Below, one piece after another: positions 41,812 through 51,461 of a stretch of DNA of 64,000 nucleotides. The stretch comes from an uncultured Alphaproteobacteria bacterium. Lineage in GTDB: Bacteria; Pseudomonadota; Alphaproteobacteria; RF32; CAG-239. The number at the start of each line of letters is the position of its first letter. Position 1 is the first letter of the stretch. Under the pieces are notes generated by a model. That model searched no databases, was not told the DNA's origin, and worked only from the letters and a program-made list of their open reading frames with translations. The stretch lies in contig CAJTJB010000005.1 of NCBI GenBank assembly GCA_910576955.1, forward strand, positions 122,881 to 186,880. Direction: 5' to 3'. Made by a program: the position numbers and the translations under genes.

Positions 41812-43257
41812 TTACCCTACACTGCCCTCAAGCGAGATATCAATCAGTTTTGCCGCCTCAATTGCAAATTCCATCGGCAGTTTTTGCATAACCTCTTTGC
41901 AAAAACCGTTGACAATCAGGCTCACGGCGTCCTCTTCGGAAAGACCGCGCTGTTTGCAATAAAATAACTGTTCATCGCTGATTTTCGAGGTGGTTGCCTC
42001 GTGTTCCAAAATGGCAGATTTGTTGCTGTTTTCAATATACGGCACAGTGTGTGAGCCACACGTCTGCCCGATAAGCAAACTGTCGCATTGCGAGTAGTTG
42101 CGCGCGTTGTCAGCATTTTTGCTGACTTTAACCAGCCCTCTGTACGTCTGGTCGGATACGCCGGCGGCAATTCCTTTGGATATGATTTTCGAACGGGTAT
42201 TTTTGCCCAGATGAATCATTTTTGTACCGGTATCCGCTTGTTGGTGATTGTTTGTGATGGCAACAGAGTAAAACTCACCCGAGGAATTATCGCCTTTTAA
42301 CACGCAAGACGGATATTTCCATGTGACTGCTGAACCGGTTTCCACTTGCGTCCACGATACCTTGGAATTTTCCCCGTCGCAAAGTGCGCGTTTGGTCACA
42401 AAGTTATAAACGCCGCCTTTGCCGTCTTTATCCCCCGGATACCAATTTTGCACGGTGGAATATTTTACTTCCGCATCTTTATGAACCACAATCTCCACAA
42501 TCGCCGCGTGCAGCTGGTTTTCATCGCGCTGCGGCGCTGTGCAGCCCTCCAGATACGAAACATAGCTTCCCTCATCGGCAATAATGAGCGTCCGTTCAAA
42601 TTGTCCGGTGTTTTTGGCGTTAATCCGGAAATAGGTTGAAAGCTCCATCGGCGACTTCACGCCTTTGGGAATATATACGAATGAGCCGTCCGTAAACACT
42701 GCTGAATTTAGCGCTGCAAAAAAATTATCCGTGTAAGGAACAACCGAACCAAGATATTTTTTCACCAACTCTGGATATTCTTTAACTGCCTCGGAAATGG
42801 AACAAAAAATAATTCCCTGTTTTTTGAGCTGCGCTTTATATGTGGTTGCTACCGAAACGCTGTCAAACACCGCGTCAACCGCCACCACGCCCGCAAGCGC
42901 CTCCTGCTCTTTAAGCGGAATCCCGAGTTTATTATATGTTTCCAAAAGTTTCGGGTCAACTTCATCCAGACTTTTCGGAGCGGCTTTTTGTTTCGGCGCG
43001 GAGTAGTAATATAAATCCTGATAGTCAATTTTATAGTAGGTAACTTTTGCCCAAGTCGGCTCGCTCATTGAGAGCCATTTACGATAAGCTTTTAAGCGGG
43101 ATTCCAAAAGCCACTCCGGCTCTTCTTTTTTTGCTGAAATCAGCCGGATAATATCTTCGTTAAGACCTTTGGGCACAACTTCGGAATCAATATCGGTTAC
43201 AAAACCGAATTTATATTTGTCACCGCTTTCGTCGGCAATTTCAGGCATATTGCTCAT
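41812..43257 (-). CDS. sufB: Fe-S cluster scaffold protein SufB, apart from other suf genes
   Basis: Scaffold subunit of the SufBCD complex on which clusters are built. The 481-residue product has the core TDGSFVYIPKGVKSPMELSTYFRIN, YLEGCTAPQRDENQLHAAIVEI, and near the end YCKQRGLSEEDAVSLIVNGFCKEVMQKLPMEFA. Start ATG 43257 (MSNMPEIADESGDKY); an upstream frame to 43317 lacks support. sufC and sufD, normally next to it, are absent; the convergent pilin ends 2 bases away. Confidence 0.95.
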   Translation of the reverse strand: MSNMPEIADESGDKYKFGFVTDIDSEVVPKGLNEDIIRLISAKKEEPEWLLESRLKAYRKWLSMSEPTWAKVTYYKIDYQDLYYYSAPKQKAAPKSLDEVDPKLLETYNKLGIPLKEQEALAGVVAVDAVFDSVSVATTYKAQLKKQGIIFCSISEAVKEYPELVKKYLGSVVPYTDNFFAALNSAVFTDGSFVYIPKGVKSPMELSTYFRINAKNTGQFERTLIIADEGSYVSYLEGCTAPQRDENQLHAAIVEIVVHKDAEVKYSTVQNWYPGDKDGKGGVYNFVTKRALCDGENSKVSWTQVETGSAVTWKYPSCVLKGDNSSGEFYSVAITNNHQQADTGTKMIHLGKNTRSKIISKGIAAGVSDQTYRGLVKVSKNADNARNYSQCDSLLIGQTCGSHTVPYIENSNKSAILEHEATTSKISDEQLFYCKQRGLSEEDAVSLIVNGFCKEVMQKLPMEFAIEAAKLIDISLEGSVG

Positions 43258-43392
43258 TATTTTTATCCTAATTTTTCCTATCACAGGTTTTATAATGCAC
43301 ACCAATCTAAAAATCAAGCCGATAAATTGCCGGTTTAACGAATCTTTAGGCTTTTCGTGCTAAATCAAGCATAAATAACAAAGGAAGAAACT

Positions 43393-44340
43393 ATGAAAAA
43401 GGTTCTCGCTGTATTAGTGATTATACTGTCGCTTGCCGGCTGCTCTGCCGGAAGCCGCGGTTTTCCTTTGTTTAATTTCTACGGGTTTGGTTCAACGCCG
43501 AGCAGCGTAATCGTTCGCAAAGGCGACACGTTATACAGCCTATCACGCAAATATGAAGTGCCGTTGCGTGGGTTAATAGAAGAAAATAATCTGTCCGCGC
43601 CGTATATCTTAAGTGTCGGGCAAACTCTCCGCCTGCCGGTTCGCCAAACGCATACCGTGGCTAAAGGCGATACGCTTTACAGCATTTCCAAAAGATATAA
43701 CGTTGACATCACGTCTTTAAGCCGGTTAAATGATTTGGATGCGCCGTATACGCTGAATGTCGGTCAGGTATTGACTTTGCCTGAAACATTAGCGGAAACA
43801 ACAAAAGTCGCGCAGACGACCCCAACAAACGGCGGCGGTTCAAGCCATACATATAAAAAAGCCCCTGCCGCAGCCAAAGCGGTATCCAAAACTTCGGCTA
43901 AAACCGCTGCAACTGCAAAAAAAATCACCAAGTCAGTGCCGCGCAAAAATGTTTCAACGTATCGCAAAACTAAATTTATGTGGCCGGTTAATGGCAAAGT
44001 CGTGTCAAATTTCGGCGTTGTCGGCAAAGGGCGTAAAAACGATGGTATCAATATTAAAGCCGCAATCGGCACAAACGTTAAGGCGGCGGATAAGGGCGTT
44101 GTGGCATATGCCGGCAACGAACTTAAAGGATTCGGAAATCTTGTGTTGATTAAACACTCTGACGGCTATATCACCGCATATGCCCACAATGAAAAACTGT
44201 ATGTCAAAAAAGGGCAGAAAGTCCTCCGCGGTGAAAAAATCGCAACAGTCGGCAGCACCGGCAGTGTCAACTCGCCGCAGCTCCATTTTGAGGTACGCGC
44301 TGGCAAAAAAGCTGTTAATCCGCGCTCATATTTGCCTTAA
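43393..44340 (+). CDS. nlpD: LysM and M23-domain lipoprotein, NlpD-like amidase activator
   Basis: Envelope protein that probably activates septal amidases. The 315-residue precursor has a lipobox LAGC at about residue 17, two LysM repeats (VIVRKGDTLYSLSRKYEVPLRGL and TVAKGDTLYSISKRYNVDITSL), an Ala/Thr/Lys-rich linker, and a C-terminal M23 domain (FMWPVNGKVVSNFG...QLHFEVRAGKKAVNPRSYL). The first zinc-ligand motif reads NDGINI rather than HxGxD, so hydrolytic activity is probably lost, as in NlpD and EnvC. Upstream of yajC-secDF, the usual alphaproteobacterial order. Confidence 0.9.
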   Translation: MKKVLAVLVIILSLAGCSAGSRGFPLFNFYGFGSTPSSVIVRKGDTLYSLSRKYEVPLRGLIEENNLSAPYILSVGQTLRLPVRQTHTVAKGDTLYSISKRYNVDITSLSRLNDLDAPYTLNVGQVLTLPETLAETTKVAQTTPTNGGGSSHTYKKAPAAAKAVSKTSAKTAATAKKITKSVPRKNVSTYRKTKFMWPVNGKVVSNFGVVGKGRKNDGINIKAAIGTNVKAADKGVVAYAGNELKGFGNLVLIKHSDGYITAYAHNEKLYVKKGQKVLRGEKIATVGSTGSVNSPQLHFEVRAGKKAVNPRSYLP

Positions 44341-44471
44341 ACCAAAGTATAAGCGCAAAAATATTCTCCAGATGATAATTTTTCGTGGTAAATCTATGAG
44401 TTTAGTGTTGTATCATCAATTTTTTCTGCTTAAAATCCAAACAGCATAAATCAATTTTAATGGAGAATAAA

Positions 44472-44792
44472 ATGTTTATAACAGAAGCTCTTGCAGCAAC
44501 GGAAACAGCGCCGGTGGCAGAAGTCAGCCCGATGGCGGGTTTCTTTGTTCAGCTCGTACTTGTTTTTGCTATTTTCTACTTTTTGCTCATCCGTCCTCAA
44601 CAAAAGAAGATGAAAGAGCACGAAAATATGCTGAACGCAATCAAGCCGAAAGATGAAATCATCACTGGCGGCGGCGTATATGCCAAAGTAGTTAAGGCAG
44701 ATGATGACATCTTAACGGTCGAGGTTGCCAAAGGCGTGGAAATCAAAATTTCCCGTTCAAGCGTCAGAGAAGTAGTTTCTGAAACCAAATAA
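44472..44792 (+). CDS. yajC: preprotein translocase accessory subunit YajC
   Basis: Small inner-membrane partner of SecDF. The 106-residue product has one TM helix (FVQLVLVFAIFYFLLIRPQQKK) and the conserved tail IITGGGVYAKVVKADDD. The start chosen is ATG 44472, since GGAG lies 6 bases before it; an ATG 12 bases earlier overlaps that site. First gene of yajC-secD-secF. Confidence 0.94.
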   Translation: MFITEALAATETAPVAEVSPMAGFFVQLVLVFAIFYFLLIRPQQKKMKEHENMLNAIKPKDEIITGGGVYAKVVKADDDILTVEVAKGVEIKISRSSVREVVSETK

Positions 44793-44823
44793 ACGATATT
44801 AAATAATTAAAGAGAGTAATTAA

Positions 44824-46368
44824 ATGTATAAATTATCACTACAAAGAGTAATTATGATTTTGGCAGTGTGCGCGCTCGGTATTTTCTTTACCGTGCCGAA
44901 CTTTGTCAAAGACGCAAAAACAACTCTGCCCTCTTGGTGGCAGCCTGTTAATCTTGGTCTTGATTTGCAGGGCGGGTCTAGCTTATTGCTGGAAGTAGAC
45001 TTAAAAACAGCTATGAAAGACAGAATGCAATCATTGGAAGATACGGCGCGTTCTGCATTAAAAGATGCAAAAATACGCTATCAAGGCATTAGTTCCGATG
45101 AAAAAGGCTTGAAAGTCAAAATTGAAAGCGCCTCCGCAAGAGCCAAAGCTATCTCGCCGTTAAGAAGATTGGATGATGGCTTGCAGGTAACCGAACAAGA
45201 CGGCTTATTGATAGTTAGCTATGATGAGCAGGCACAATTGAATTTTAATCGCAAAGTTGTCGACCACTCTATTGAGATTGTTCGCAAACGTATTGACGAA
45301 TATGGTACAAATGAACCGATAATTCAAAGTCAGGGAAGCGGTAGAATTCTTGTTCAGCTCCCCGGTGTGCAAAATCCGGAAGAAGTAAAAGTCCTTCTCG
45401 GCAAAACTGCAAAAATGACGTTCCATTTGGTAGACAGTTCGACGACTGTAACCGAGGCAAAACGCGGCAAACTCAAAAGTTCTTCCCGCGTTATCCGTGG
45501 TTCGGATGGCGTGCAATATGTAATTAACAGAAGACCGGCTGTAATGGGTGAAAGATTAACCGATGCGGGCGTATCTTTCCAAGACGGCGGTGTTGCAGTT
45601 AGTTTCAAGTTTGATAATTTAGGAGCTAAAAAGTTTGGCGAAGTAACCAAAAACAATGTTGGCGAACAGCTGGCAATTGTTTTGGATGACGAAGTAATTT
45701 CCGCGCCGACCATTCAGTCTGCAATTACTGGCGGTTCTGGTGTTATTACCGGCAACTACACGTCTGAAAGCGCTCAAGAATTAGCTTTACTGCTTCGTTC
45801 CGGTGCGTTGCCTGCTCCGTTAAGTATTCAAGAAGAAAGAACGGTCGGTGCCGGTTTGGGTGCGGATTCGATTAAATCCGGCGTATTTGCTTCAATTATT
45901 GGTTTTATCGGCGTCGTTGTTTTCTTGCTGCTGGCGTATGGCTTGTTTGGCTTGTTCACAACAATTACCGTTTTCTTAAACCTGTTTTTGATGTTAGGTG
46001 CGTTAAGCCTGTTGGGTGCAACCTTAACCCTCCCCGGTATTGCCGGTATCATCTTAACAATCGGTATGGCGGTGGATGCGAATGTCTTGATTTTTGAACG
46101 TATGCGTGAAGAAGTCAAAAACGGACGCTCCATTAAAGATACGATTGAAACCGGATTCTCCTTTGCGTGGGGAACAATTATTGACTCTAACCTGACAACC
46201 CTGATTGCGGCTGCTGTGTTGTTCTATTTCGGCAGCGGACCGGTTCGCGGTTTTGCCGTAACATTGGCTGTCGGCATTATGACCTCGCTGTTTACATCAG
46301 TAACGGTAACACGCCTGATTATCACGGCTTGGTATAATCACTATAAACCCAAAGCGCTTCCGCTCTAA
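44824..46368 (+). CDS. secD: protein translocase subunit SecD
   Basis: RND-like subunit using the proton gradient to finish export. 514 residues: TM1, periplasmic P1 region (GLDLQGGSSLLLEVD), then five TM helices with ALLLRSGALPAPLSIQEERTVG and GMAVDANVLIFERMREE. Full length; followed after 20 bases by secF. Confidence 0.97.
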   Translation: MYKLSLQRVIMILAVCALGIFFTVPNFVKDAKTTLPSWWQPVNLGLDLQGGSSLLLEVDLKTAMKDRMQSLEDTARSALKDAKIRYQGISSDEKGLKVKIESASARAKAISPLRRLDDGLQVTEQDGLLIVSYDEQAQLNFNRKVVDHSIEIVRKRIDEYGTNEPIIQSQGSGRILVQLPGVQNPEEVKVLLGKTAKMTFHLVDSSTTVTEAKRGKLKSSSRVIRGSDGVQYVINRRPAVMGERLTDAGVSFQDGGVAVSFKFDNLGAKKFGEVTKNNVGEQLAIVLDDEVISAPTIQSAITGGSGVITGNYTSESAQELALLLRSGALPAPLSIQEERTVGAGLGADSIKSGVFASIIGFIGVVVFLLLAYGLFGLFTTITVFLNLFLMLGALSLLGATLTLPGIAGIILTIGMAVDANVLIFERMREEVKNGRSIKDTIETGFSFAWGTIIDSNLTTLIAAAVLFYFGSGPVRGFAVTLAVGIMTSLFTSVTVTRLIITAWYNHYKPKALPL

Positions 46369-46388
46369 TTTGAATAAGGATAAATAAA

Positions 46389-47324
46389 ATGACAATGTTA
46401 AAATGGATAACAAAAGACACTGATATTGATTTTATGAAGGCGCGCGGGTTTACCTATGCCCTGTCAGCAATTTTGGTGGTCTTGTCTTTTTTGAGTATGT
46501 ATTTCAAAGGCTTTAACTTTGGTATTGATTTTTCCGGCGGCGTGCTGATGGAAGTCAAATCCGAACAGCCGATAAATGTTGAGGAAATTCGCTCCAAATT
46601 AAGTGTTTTGAAGTTGGATGAATTAAATCTGCAAACAATCGGTGAAAAAGGTGATGAATTGATGATTCGCGCGCAAGCCGAAAATGCAAATAGCAAAGCA
46701 CAAGAAAAAGCTATTGTAAAAATCAAAGAGATTTTAGGAAACAGCTATGAATACCGCCGGACGGAAACAGTCGGTCCGCAAGTTGGGGACGAGTTAAAAA
46801 CGGCAGGTATTGTTGCTTCTGTGTTAGCAATGATTGCAATCGCGATTTATATCTGGATGCGTTTTGAATGGCAGTTTGCCCTCGGCGCACTGGTAGGGTT
46901 GTTCCACGATATCATTATCACGGTTGGGCTATTGTCATATTTCCGGTTTGATTTCAGCTTGACCACGGTTGCCGCTATTTTAACCCTTGTCGGATATTCG
47001 ATTAACGATACGGTGGTAACTTATGACCGTATTCGTGAAAATCTGAAGAAATATAAGAAAATGCCGCAGTTGGATTTGTTGAATAAAAGTATCAACGACA
47101 TCTTCTCTCGTACCATCTTAACGGGCGTTACAACTTTAATTGCTGTAATTCCGTTGTATATCTGGGGTGGCGAGGCATTGGAAAGCTTTGCTTTCACCAT
47201 TTTAGTCGGATTGATTATCGGAACTTATTCTTCCATTTATGTCTGCACAGCGTTCTTAAACTTATTTGATTTAAGAGCTGTTAATGAAAAAGATGAAGAT
47301 AACTTCTTCGGAACAATCGGTTAA
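46389..47324 (+). CDS. secF: protein translocase subunit SecF
   Basis: Partner of SecD. 311 residues, six TM helices, with GFNFGIDFSGGVLMEV and VGYSINDTVVTYDRIRENL. Followed by a strong terminator, closing the operon. Confidence 0.97.
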   Translation: MTMLKWITKDTDIDFMKARGFTYALSAILVVLSFLSMYFKGFNFGIDFSGGVLMEVKSEQPINVEEIRSKLSVLKLDELNLQTIGEKGDELMIRAQAENANSKAQEKAIVKIKEILGNSYEYRRTETVGPQVGDELKTAGIVASVLAMIAIAIYIWMRFEWQFALGALVGLFHDIIITVGLLSYFRFDFSLTTVAAILTLVGYSINDTVVTYDRIRENLKKYKKMPQLDLLNKSINDIFSRTILTGVTTLIAVIPLYIWGGEALESFAFTILVGLIIGTYSSIYVCTAFLNLFDLRAVNEKDEDNFFGTIG

Positions 47325-47343
47325 GGTCTGAAAGTCAAACCAC

Positions 47344-47371
47344 AAAAAGCCGCTCTTTTGAGCGGCTTTTT
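47344..47371. terminator. terminator after secF (bidirectional)
   Basis: AAAAAGCCGCTC-TTTT-GAGCGGCTTTTT, a 12-base perfect stem; it also can end the small minus-strand gene at 47373. Confidence 0.88.
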
Positions 47372-47372
47372 G

Positions 47373-47621
47373 CTAATTATATAAATGTGATTGAGAGTGT
47401 TTAGTTTGTACATTGGGAGGGGTAAAGTGACAGAGTTCCGGAGCTTCTTCCGCACGTTTGAAAACCTCTTCGGCAAAAGCCATTTTAGCAACGTGTGTAA
47501 TAAAGAGCGGGCGTTCCAGCTTGAGCTTTCCGAGAGTTTCTTCAAGTGCTTCAAAACTATCATAAATTGTTCCGACAAAAATCATATTGTCTTTTAATTT
47601 ATCCTGTTTCGCTTTATCCAT
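47373..47621 (-). CDS. small unknown protein
   Basis: Not recognised. 82 residues, no TM segment; a helical N-terminal half (DKAKQDKLKDNMIFVG, FEALEETLGKLKLER) and a His/Asn-rich tail. A clear GAGGT site precedes ATG 47621, and its 3' end abuts a terminator. The companion gene at 47740 is in the same direction with a 118-base gap that contains no obvious ORF. Confidence 0.6.
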   Translation of the reverse strand: MDKAKQDKLKDNMIFVGTIYDSFEALEETLGKLKLERPLFITHVAKMAFAEEVFKRAEEAPELCHFTPPNVQTKHSQSHLYN

Positions 47622-47739
47622 TGTTATACCTCACATAAATTATAAAATCGAACATCATGCAAAGTATGAATAAAAAATTTCTTTTAAAGCTCCTAATAAT
47701 GCTATATTGACAATATAATTTTGCTGTATTTTGCCGAGT

Positions 47740-47934
47740 CTAAATCAAAAAATTTTGGCGGATTTTATCGCTATGATTATGTTCAACACCTCTCGGACCG
47801 GAAACAAAATGTTTTTTGTGCCAGTGTTCGGCAACCATTCCGACAATTTCATTATCCACATCGTTGTTTTCAATACAGTTAAATCGATTTTGAAGGTCAA
47901 AAACAACATAGTTTGCAATATTGACTTTACTCAT
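47740..47934 (-). CDS. small unknown protein
   Basis: Not recognised. 64 residues with several His and Asn (EHWHKKHFVSGPRGVEHNH near 36-54), which could bind metal or RNA. AAGAGGAG precedes the ATG at 47934, the strongest support for coding. No other motif. Another frame on the opposite strand covers the same bases but lacks a ribosome site. Confidence 0.55.
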   Translation of the reverse strand: MSKVNIANYVVFDLQNRFNCIENNDVDNEIVGMVAEHWHKKHFVSGPRGVEHNHSDKIRQNFLI

Positions 47935-48024
47935 AACAAAACTCCTCTTTACATTGCAATCACAATATAAAGTGTTGTTTTTACAAAATAAAGATGTATA
48001 AAACTAATGTCTATGTATATAAGG

Positions 48025-48055
48025 GTGTTTTTAGCCTTTACACCCTTATTTTTAT
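48025..48055 (+). terminator. hairpin between small genes and gatB
   Basis: AAGGGTGT...ACACCCTT hairpin followed by ATTTTTA on the plus strand. No plus-strand gene ends here, so its role is unclear; the rest of this 164-base gap shows nothing else. Confidence 0.4.
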
Positions 48056-48098
48056 ACCTAAAGTTCTATAAATACTTAATATTTTCTAAAAATATAAG

Positions 48099-49556
48099 CT
48101 AACCGAGCTTGTCTTTCAACAGCTTGTTCACCATTCCGGGGTTTGCTTTACCCTGCGATTGTTTCATCACCTGCCCGACAAACCATCCCATTAAGTTGAC
48201 CTTACCAGCTTTATAGCTTGCCACATTATCCGGATTCGCAGCAATAACTTCATCAATTATCGCCTCAATTGCTGAAGTATCCGTCACCTGTTTTAAACCT
48301 TTTTTCTCAACAATCTCTTCCGGATTCTCACCTGTTTCTGCCATAATCTCAAACACATCTTTTGCAATTTTGCCCGAGATAACGTCTTTACAGATAAGTG
48401 TAACCAGTTTGCCCAGATTTTCAGCACTGACCGGTGAATCTTTAATTTCCAGATTCTTTTTATTCAGCATAGCAAAGAAATCGCCCATCAGCCAGTTCGC
48501 CACTTTCTTGGCATCACATCCTTGCGCAGCTTGCTCAAAAAACTGTGCAACTTCTTTGTTTTCGCAAATAACCATTGCGTCGTAAGGTGTCAGCCCCAGC
48601 TCGTTAACAAAGCGTGCTTTTTTGGCGTCAGGCAGTTCCACTAATTCGCTTTTAATTTTTGCAATATAGTTATCGCTTAAAATTAAAGGCGGTAAATCGG
48701 GTTCGGGGAAATAGCGGTAATCATGCGCAAATTCCTTTTTACGCATAACTTTTGTTTTGAGTGTGACAGGGTCAAACTGCCGTGTTTCTTGGCAAATCTC
48801 TCCGCCGTTCTCATAAACTTCCACATGGCGTTTAGCCTCCGATTCAATAGCCTGCATCACAAACTTAACGCTGTTGACGTTTTTCATCTCGCAACGCGTG
48901 CGGTATTCATCAGAACCGAGCGGACGCACAGAAACGTTAACATCGCAACGCATTGAGCCCTCGTCCATATTTCCGTCACACGTTCCGAGATAGCGGAGAA
49001 TCGAGCGGAGTTTGCGTAAAAACGCACCGGCTTCTTCCGGTGCTCTGAAATCCGGCTTTGTCACAATTTCCATCAGCCCTACACCGGCGCGGTTAAGGTC
49101 AATAAAACTCTTCTTCGGGTCAATATCGTGAATGGATTTGCCTGCGTCTTGTTCAATATGCATTCTTTCAATGCGTATGGTCTTGGTCGAGCCGTCCGCC
49201 AAATCAATATCAATCGCACCCTCGCCCACAATCGGGTGAACAAATTGCGTAATCTGATACCCTTGCGGCAAGTCAGCGTAAAAATAGTTCTTACGCGAAA
49301 ATTCCGAATATTTATTGATAACCGCATTAAGCCCCAGACCGGTTTTAACCGCCTGATGAACACATTCCATATTTAATGTCGGCAGCATTCCCGGCATCCC
49401 CGCATCCACAAAAGACACATTCTCGTTCACATCATCGCCGAATTCGGTGGACGCACCGCTGAAGATTTTTGAATTGGAAATAATCTGGCAGTGAATTTCC
49501 AGCCCGCAGATAACTTCCCATTTTCCTTTTTCTGTTTCGATAATATACTCTGCCAT
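48099..49556 (-). CDS. gatB: aspartyl/glutamyl-tRNA amidotransferase subunit B
   Basis: Kinase/tRNA-binding subunit of GatCAB, which amidates misacylated Glu-tRNA(Gln) and/or Asp-tRNA(Asn). 485 residues with WEVICGLEIHCQI, GYQITQFVHPIVGEG, RCDVNVSVRPLGS and a C-terminal YqeY-like tail (VNLMGWFVGQVMKQSQGKANPG). Behind gatA by 4 bases. Confidence 0.96.
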   Translation of the reverse strand: MAEYIIETEKGKWEVICGLEIHCQIISNSKIFSGASTEFGDDVNENVSFVDAGMPGMLPTLNMECVHQAVKTGLGLNAVINKYSEFSRKNYFYADLPQGYQITQFVHPIVGEGAIDIDLADGSTKTIRIERMHIEQDAGKSIHDIDPKKSFIDLNRAGVGLMEIVTKPDFRAPEEAGAFLRKLRSILRYLGTCDGNMDEGSMRCDVNVSVRPLGSDEYRTRCEMKNVNSVKFVMQAIESEAKRHVEVYENGGEICQETRQFDPVTLKTKVMRKKEFAHDYRYFPEPDLPPLILSDNYIAKIKSELVELPDAKKARFVNELGLTPYDAMVICENKEVAQFFEQAAQGCDAKKVANWLMGDFFAMLNKKNLEIKDSPVSAENLGKLVTLICKDVISGKIAKDVFEIMAETGENPEEIVEKKGLKQVTDTSAIEAIIDEVIAANPDNVASYKAGKVNLMGWFVGQVMKQSQGKANPGMVNKLLKDKLG

Positions 49557-49560
49557 TTTC

Positions 49561-51015
49561 TTACATCCTCACAAATTTTGCGCCGCGTTCAAGCTGATAT
49601 GCCGTTTTGAAAATTGTTGCCTCGTCAAAAGCTTTGCCGATAAGCTGCATTCCAAACGGCAGCCCGTTAGCCGATAAGCCGATTGGCAAACTCAAAGCCG
49701 GCAGCCCCGCAAGGTTAACCGATACTGTAAACACATCGTTCAGATACATATTGATAGGATTTTCTAACATTTTCTTATCGCCGATTGCAAAAGGTTCAAT
49801 CGGACTTGTCGGGGTTAAAATAACATCACATTTCTTAAATGCTTCGTCAAAGTCATTTTTAATCAAGCGGCGGACTTTTTGCGCTTTCAGGTAATATGCG
49901 TCATAATATCCGGCGGAAAGAACATATGTGCCGATAAGAATACGGCGCTTGACTTCTTTGCCGAAACCGGCAGTCCTCGTGTTGACATAAAGCGCATCCA
50001 AGCCATTTCCATCCACGCGATTGCCATAACGCACGCCGTCATATCTTGCAAGGTTGGAAGAGGCTTCCGCAGGAGCAATCACATAGTATGTCGGCAAGGC
50101 ATATTTTGTATGCGGCAGGCTGATGTGAACAATCTCCGCGCCTTGCGCTTTTAAAATCTCCGCAGCTTTATCCCAATAGGCTGCAACTTCGGGGTTTAAT
50201 CCGTCGGGACGATATTCTTCCGGAATGCCGATTTTCAAGCCTTTAATATCCTGCCCGATAAATGAGGTAAAGTCCGGAACAGCAACTTTTGAAGAGGTCG
50301 AGTCTTTTGCGTCATACCCGGCCATACAGTTAAGCAGCAATGCACAGTCCGTTACGTCTTTGCAAATCGGACCGGCTTGGTCTAAAGAAGAAGCAAACGC
50401 CACGATTCCGTAACGTGAGCAGCGCCCGTATGTCGGTTTGATACCAGTCACGCCGCAAAAAGCTGCCGGCTGGCGGATAGAGCCGCCGGTGTCAGTTCCC
50501 GTTGCCGCAGCACACATCTTTGCCGCCACAGCCGCCGCCGAACCGCCGGAAGAACCGCCCGCAACGAGCTTTGTTGCTTTGCTCCACGGGTTAACCACCG
50601 GTCCGAAACAACTTGTTTCGTTGCTGCCGCCCATCGCAAACTCATCCAAGTTAAGCTTACCTAAAAACAATGCGCCGTCATCAAGCAGATTTTGCGTTAC
50701 GGTCGATTCGTATGGCGGAACAAAATTATTTATGATATGGGAGCAAGCCGTTGTGCGCACATCCTTGGTGCAAAATAAATCTTTAATGCCCAGAGCGATT
50801 CCCTCAAGCGGACGGTTTGTTCCGTCGGCATATCTTTTTTCAGATTTTTTAGCGCGCTCAAGAGCTTGTTCTGCCGTTTGCGTCACATACGCGTTATATT
50901 TATCATTTTCGCCCATCTTCTTAATATAAGCCTGTGTCAGCTCCACGGGCGAAATTTCTTTTGTTTTTAATTTTGCAAGCGATTCGCTGATTGTTAAATC
51001 TGTTAATTCCGTCAT
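49561..51015 (-). CDS. gatA: aspartyl/glutamyl-tRNA amidotransferase subunit A
   Basis: Glutaminase/amidase subunit. 484 residues with the Ser-cisSer-Lys amidase signature: catalytic Lys in GIKDLFCTKD, GGSSGGSAAAVAA and TGTDTGGSIRQPAAFCG. Middle gene of gatC-gatA-gatB; 6 bases after gatC. Confidence 0.97.
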   Translation of the reverse strand: MTELTDLTISESLAKLKTKEISPVELTQAYIKKMGENDKYNAYVTQTAEQALERAKKSEKRYADGTNRPLEGIALGIKDLFCTKDVRTTACSHIINNFVPPYESTVTQNLLDDGALFLGKLNLDEFAMGGSNETSCFGPVVNPWSKATKLVAGGSSGGSAAAVAAKMCAAATGTDTGGSIRQPAAFCGVTGIKPTYGRCSRYGIVAFASSLDQAGPICKDVTDCALLLNCMAGYDAKDSTSSKVAVPDFTSFIGQDIKGLKIGIPEEYRPDGLNPEVAAYWDKAAEILKAQGAEIVHISLPHTKYALPTYYVIAPAEASSNLARYDGVRYGNRVDGNGLDALYVNTRTAGFGKEVKRRILIGTYVLSAGYYDAYYLKAQKVRRLIKNDFDEAFKKCDVILTPTSPIEPFAIGDKKMLENPINMYLNDVFTVSVNLAGLPALSLPIGLSANGLPFGMQLIGKAFDEATIFKTAYQLERGAKFVRM

Positions 51016-51021
51016 AATATC

Positions 51022-51312
51022 CTACTCCACAACTTTCGGCACAACAAAATAGCCATATTCTTTAGCCGGCGCATTTGCCAATATCTCTTCGCTGATATGT
51101 CCGGCAGTCACTTCGTCTTGTCGCAATGTCAGCGATTCGCTGTTAACCGAAACCAACGGCTCCACATTGTCAGTATTAACTTCGCCGAGTTCTTCCACCC
51201 AAGCCAAAATCTTATTAAATTCTTCTTTTGTTTCTTCAAGCTTATCTTGCTCAACTTTAAGCCTTGCCAAAAAGGCAATGCGTCGTACTGTGTCGTTATC
51301 AATAGACATCAT
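51022..51312 (-). CDS. gatC: aspartyl/glutamyl-tRNA amidotransferase subunit C
   Basis: Small stabilising subunit of GatCAB. 96 residues with RRIAFLARLKVEQDKLEETKEEFNKILAWVEEL, the family core. ATG 51312 (or the ATG directly after it) follows GGAGATAA. Confidence 0.94.
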   Translation of the reverse strand: MMSIDNDTVRRIAFLARLKVEQDKLEETKEEFNKILAWVEELGEVNTDNVEPLVSVNSESLTLRQDEVTAGHISEEILANAPAKEYGYFVVPKVVE

Positions 51313-51461
51313 TTATCTCCTTACAAAATACTCTAGATTACTACCACGAAACAACTTTTTTGCAAGTTTAAATTTGCCGAATCGGAAAAATCTGCAAATT
51401 TTTACTGCATTTTAGCGAATAAGGGAATATGTTGGCAGATAAACAGCAGGGAGAAACAATT

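Noticed and set aside
50438..50929. 163-codon plus-strand frame
   Set aside because: Antisense to gatA, where the amidase signature is clear.
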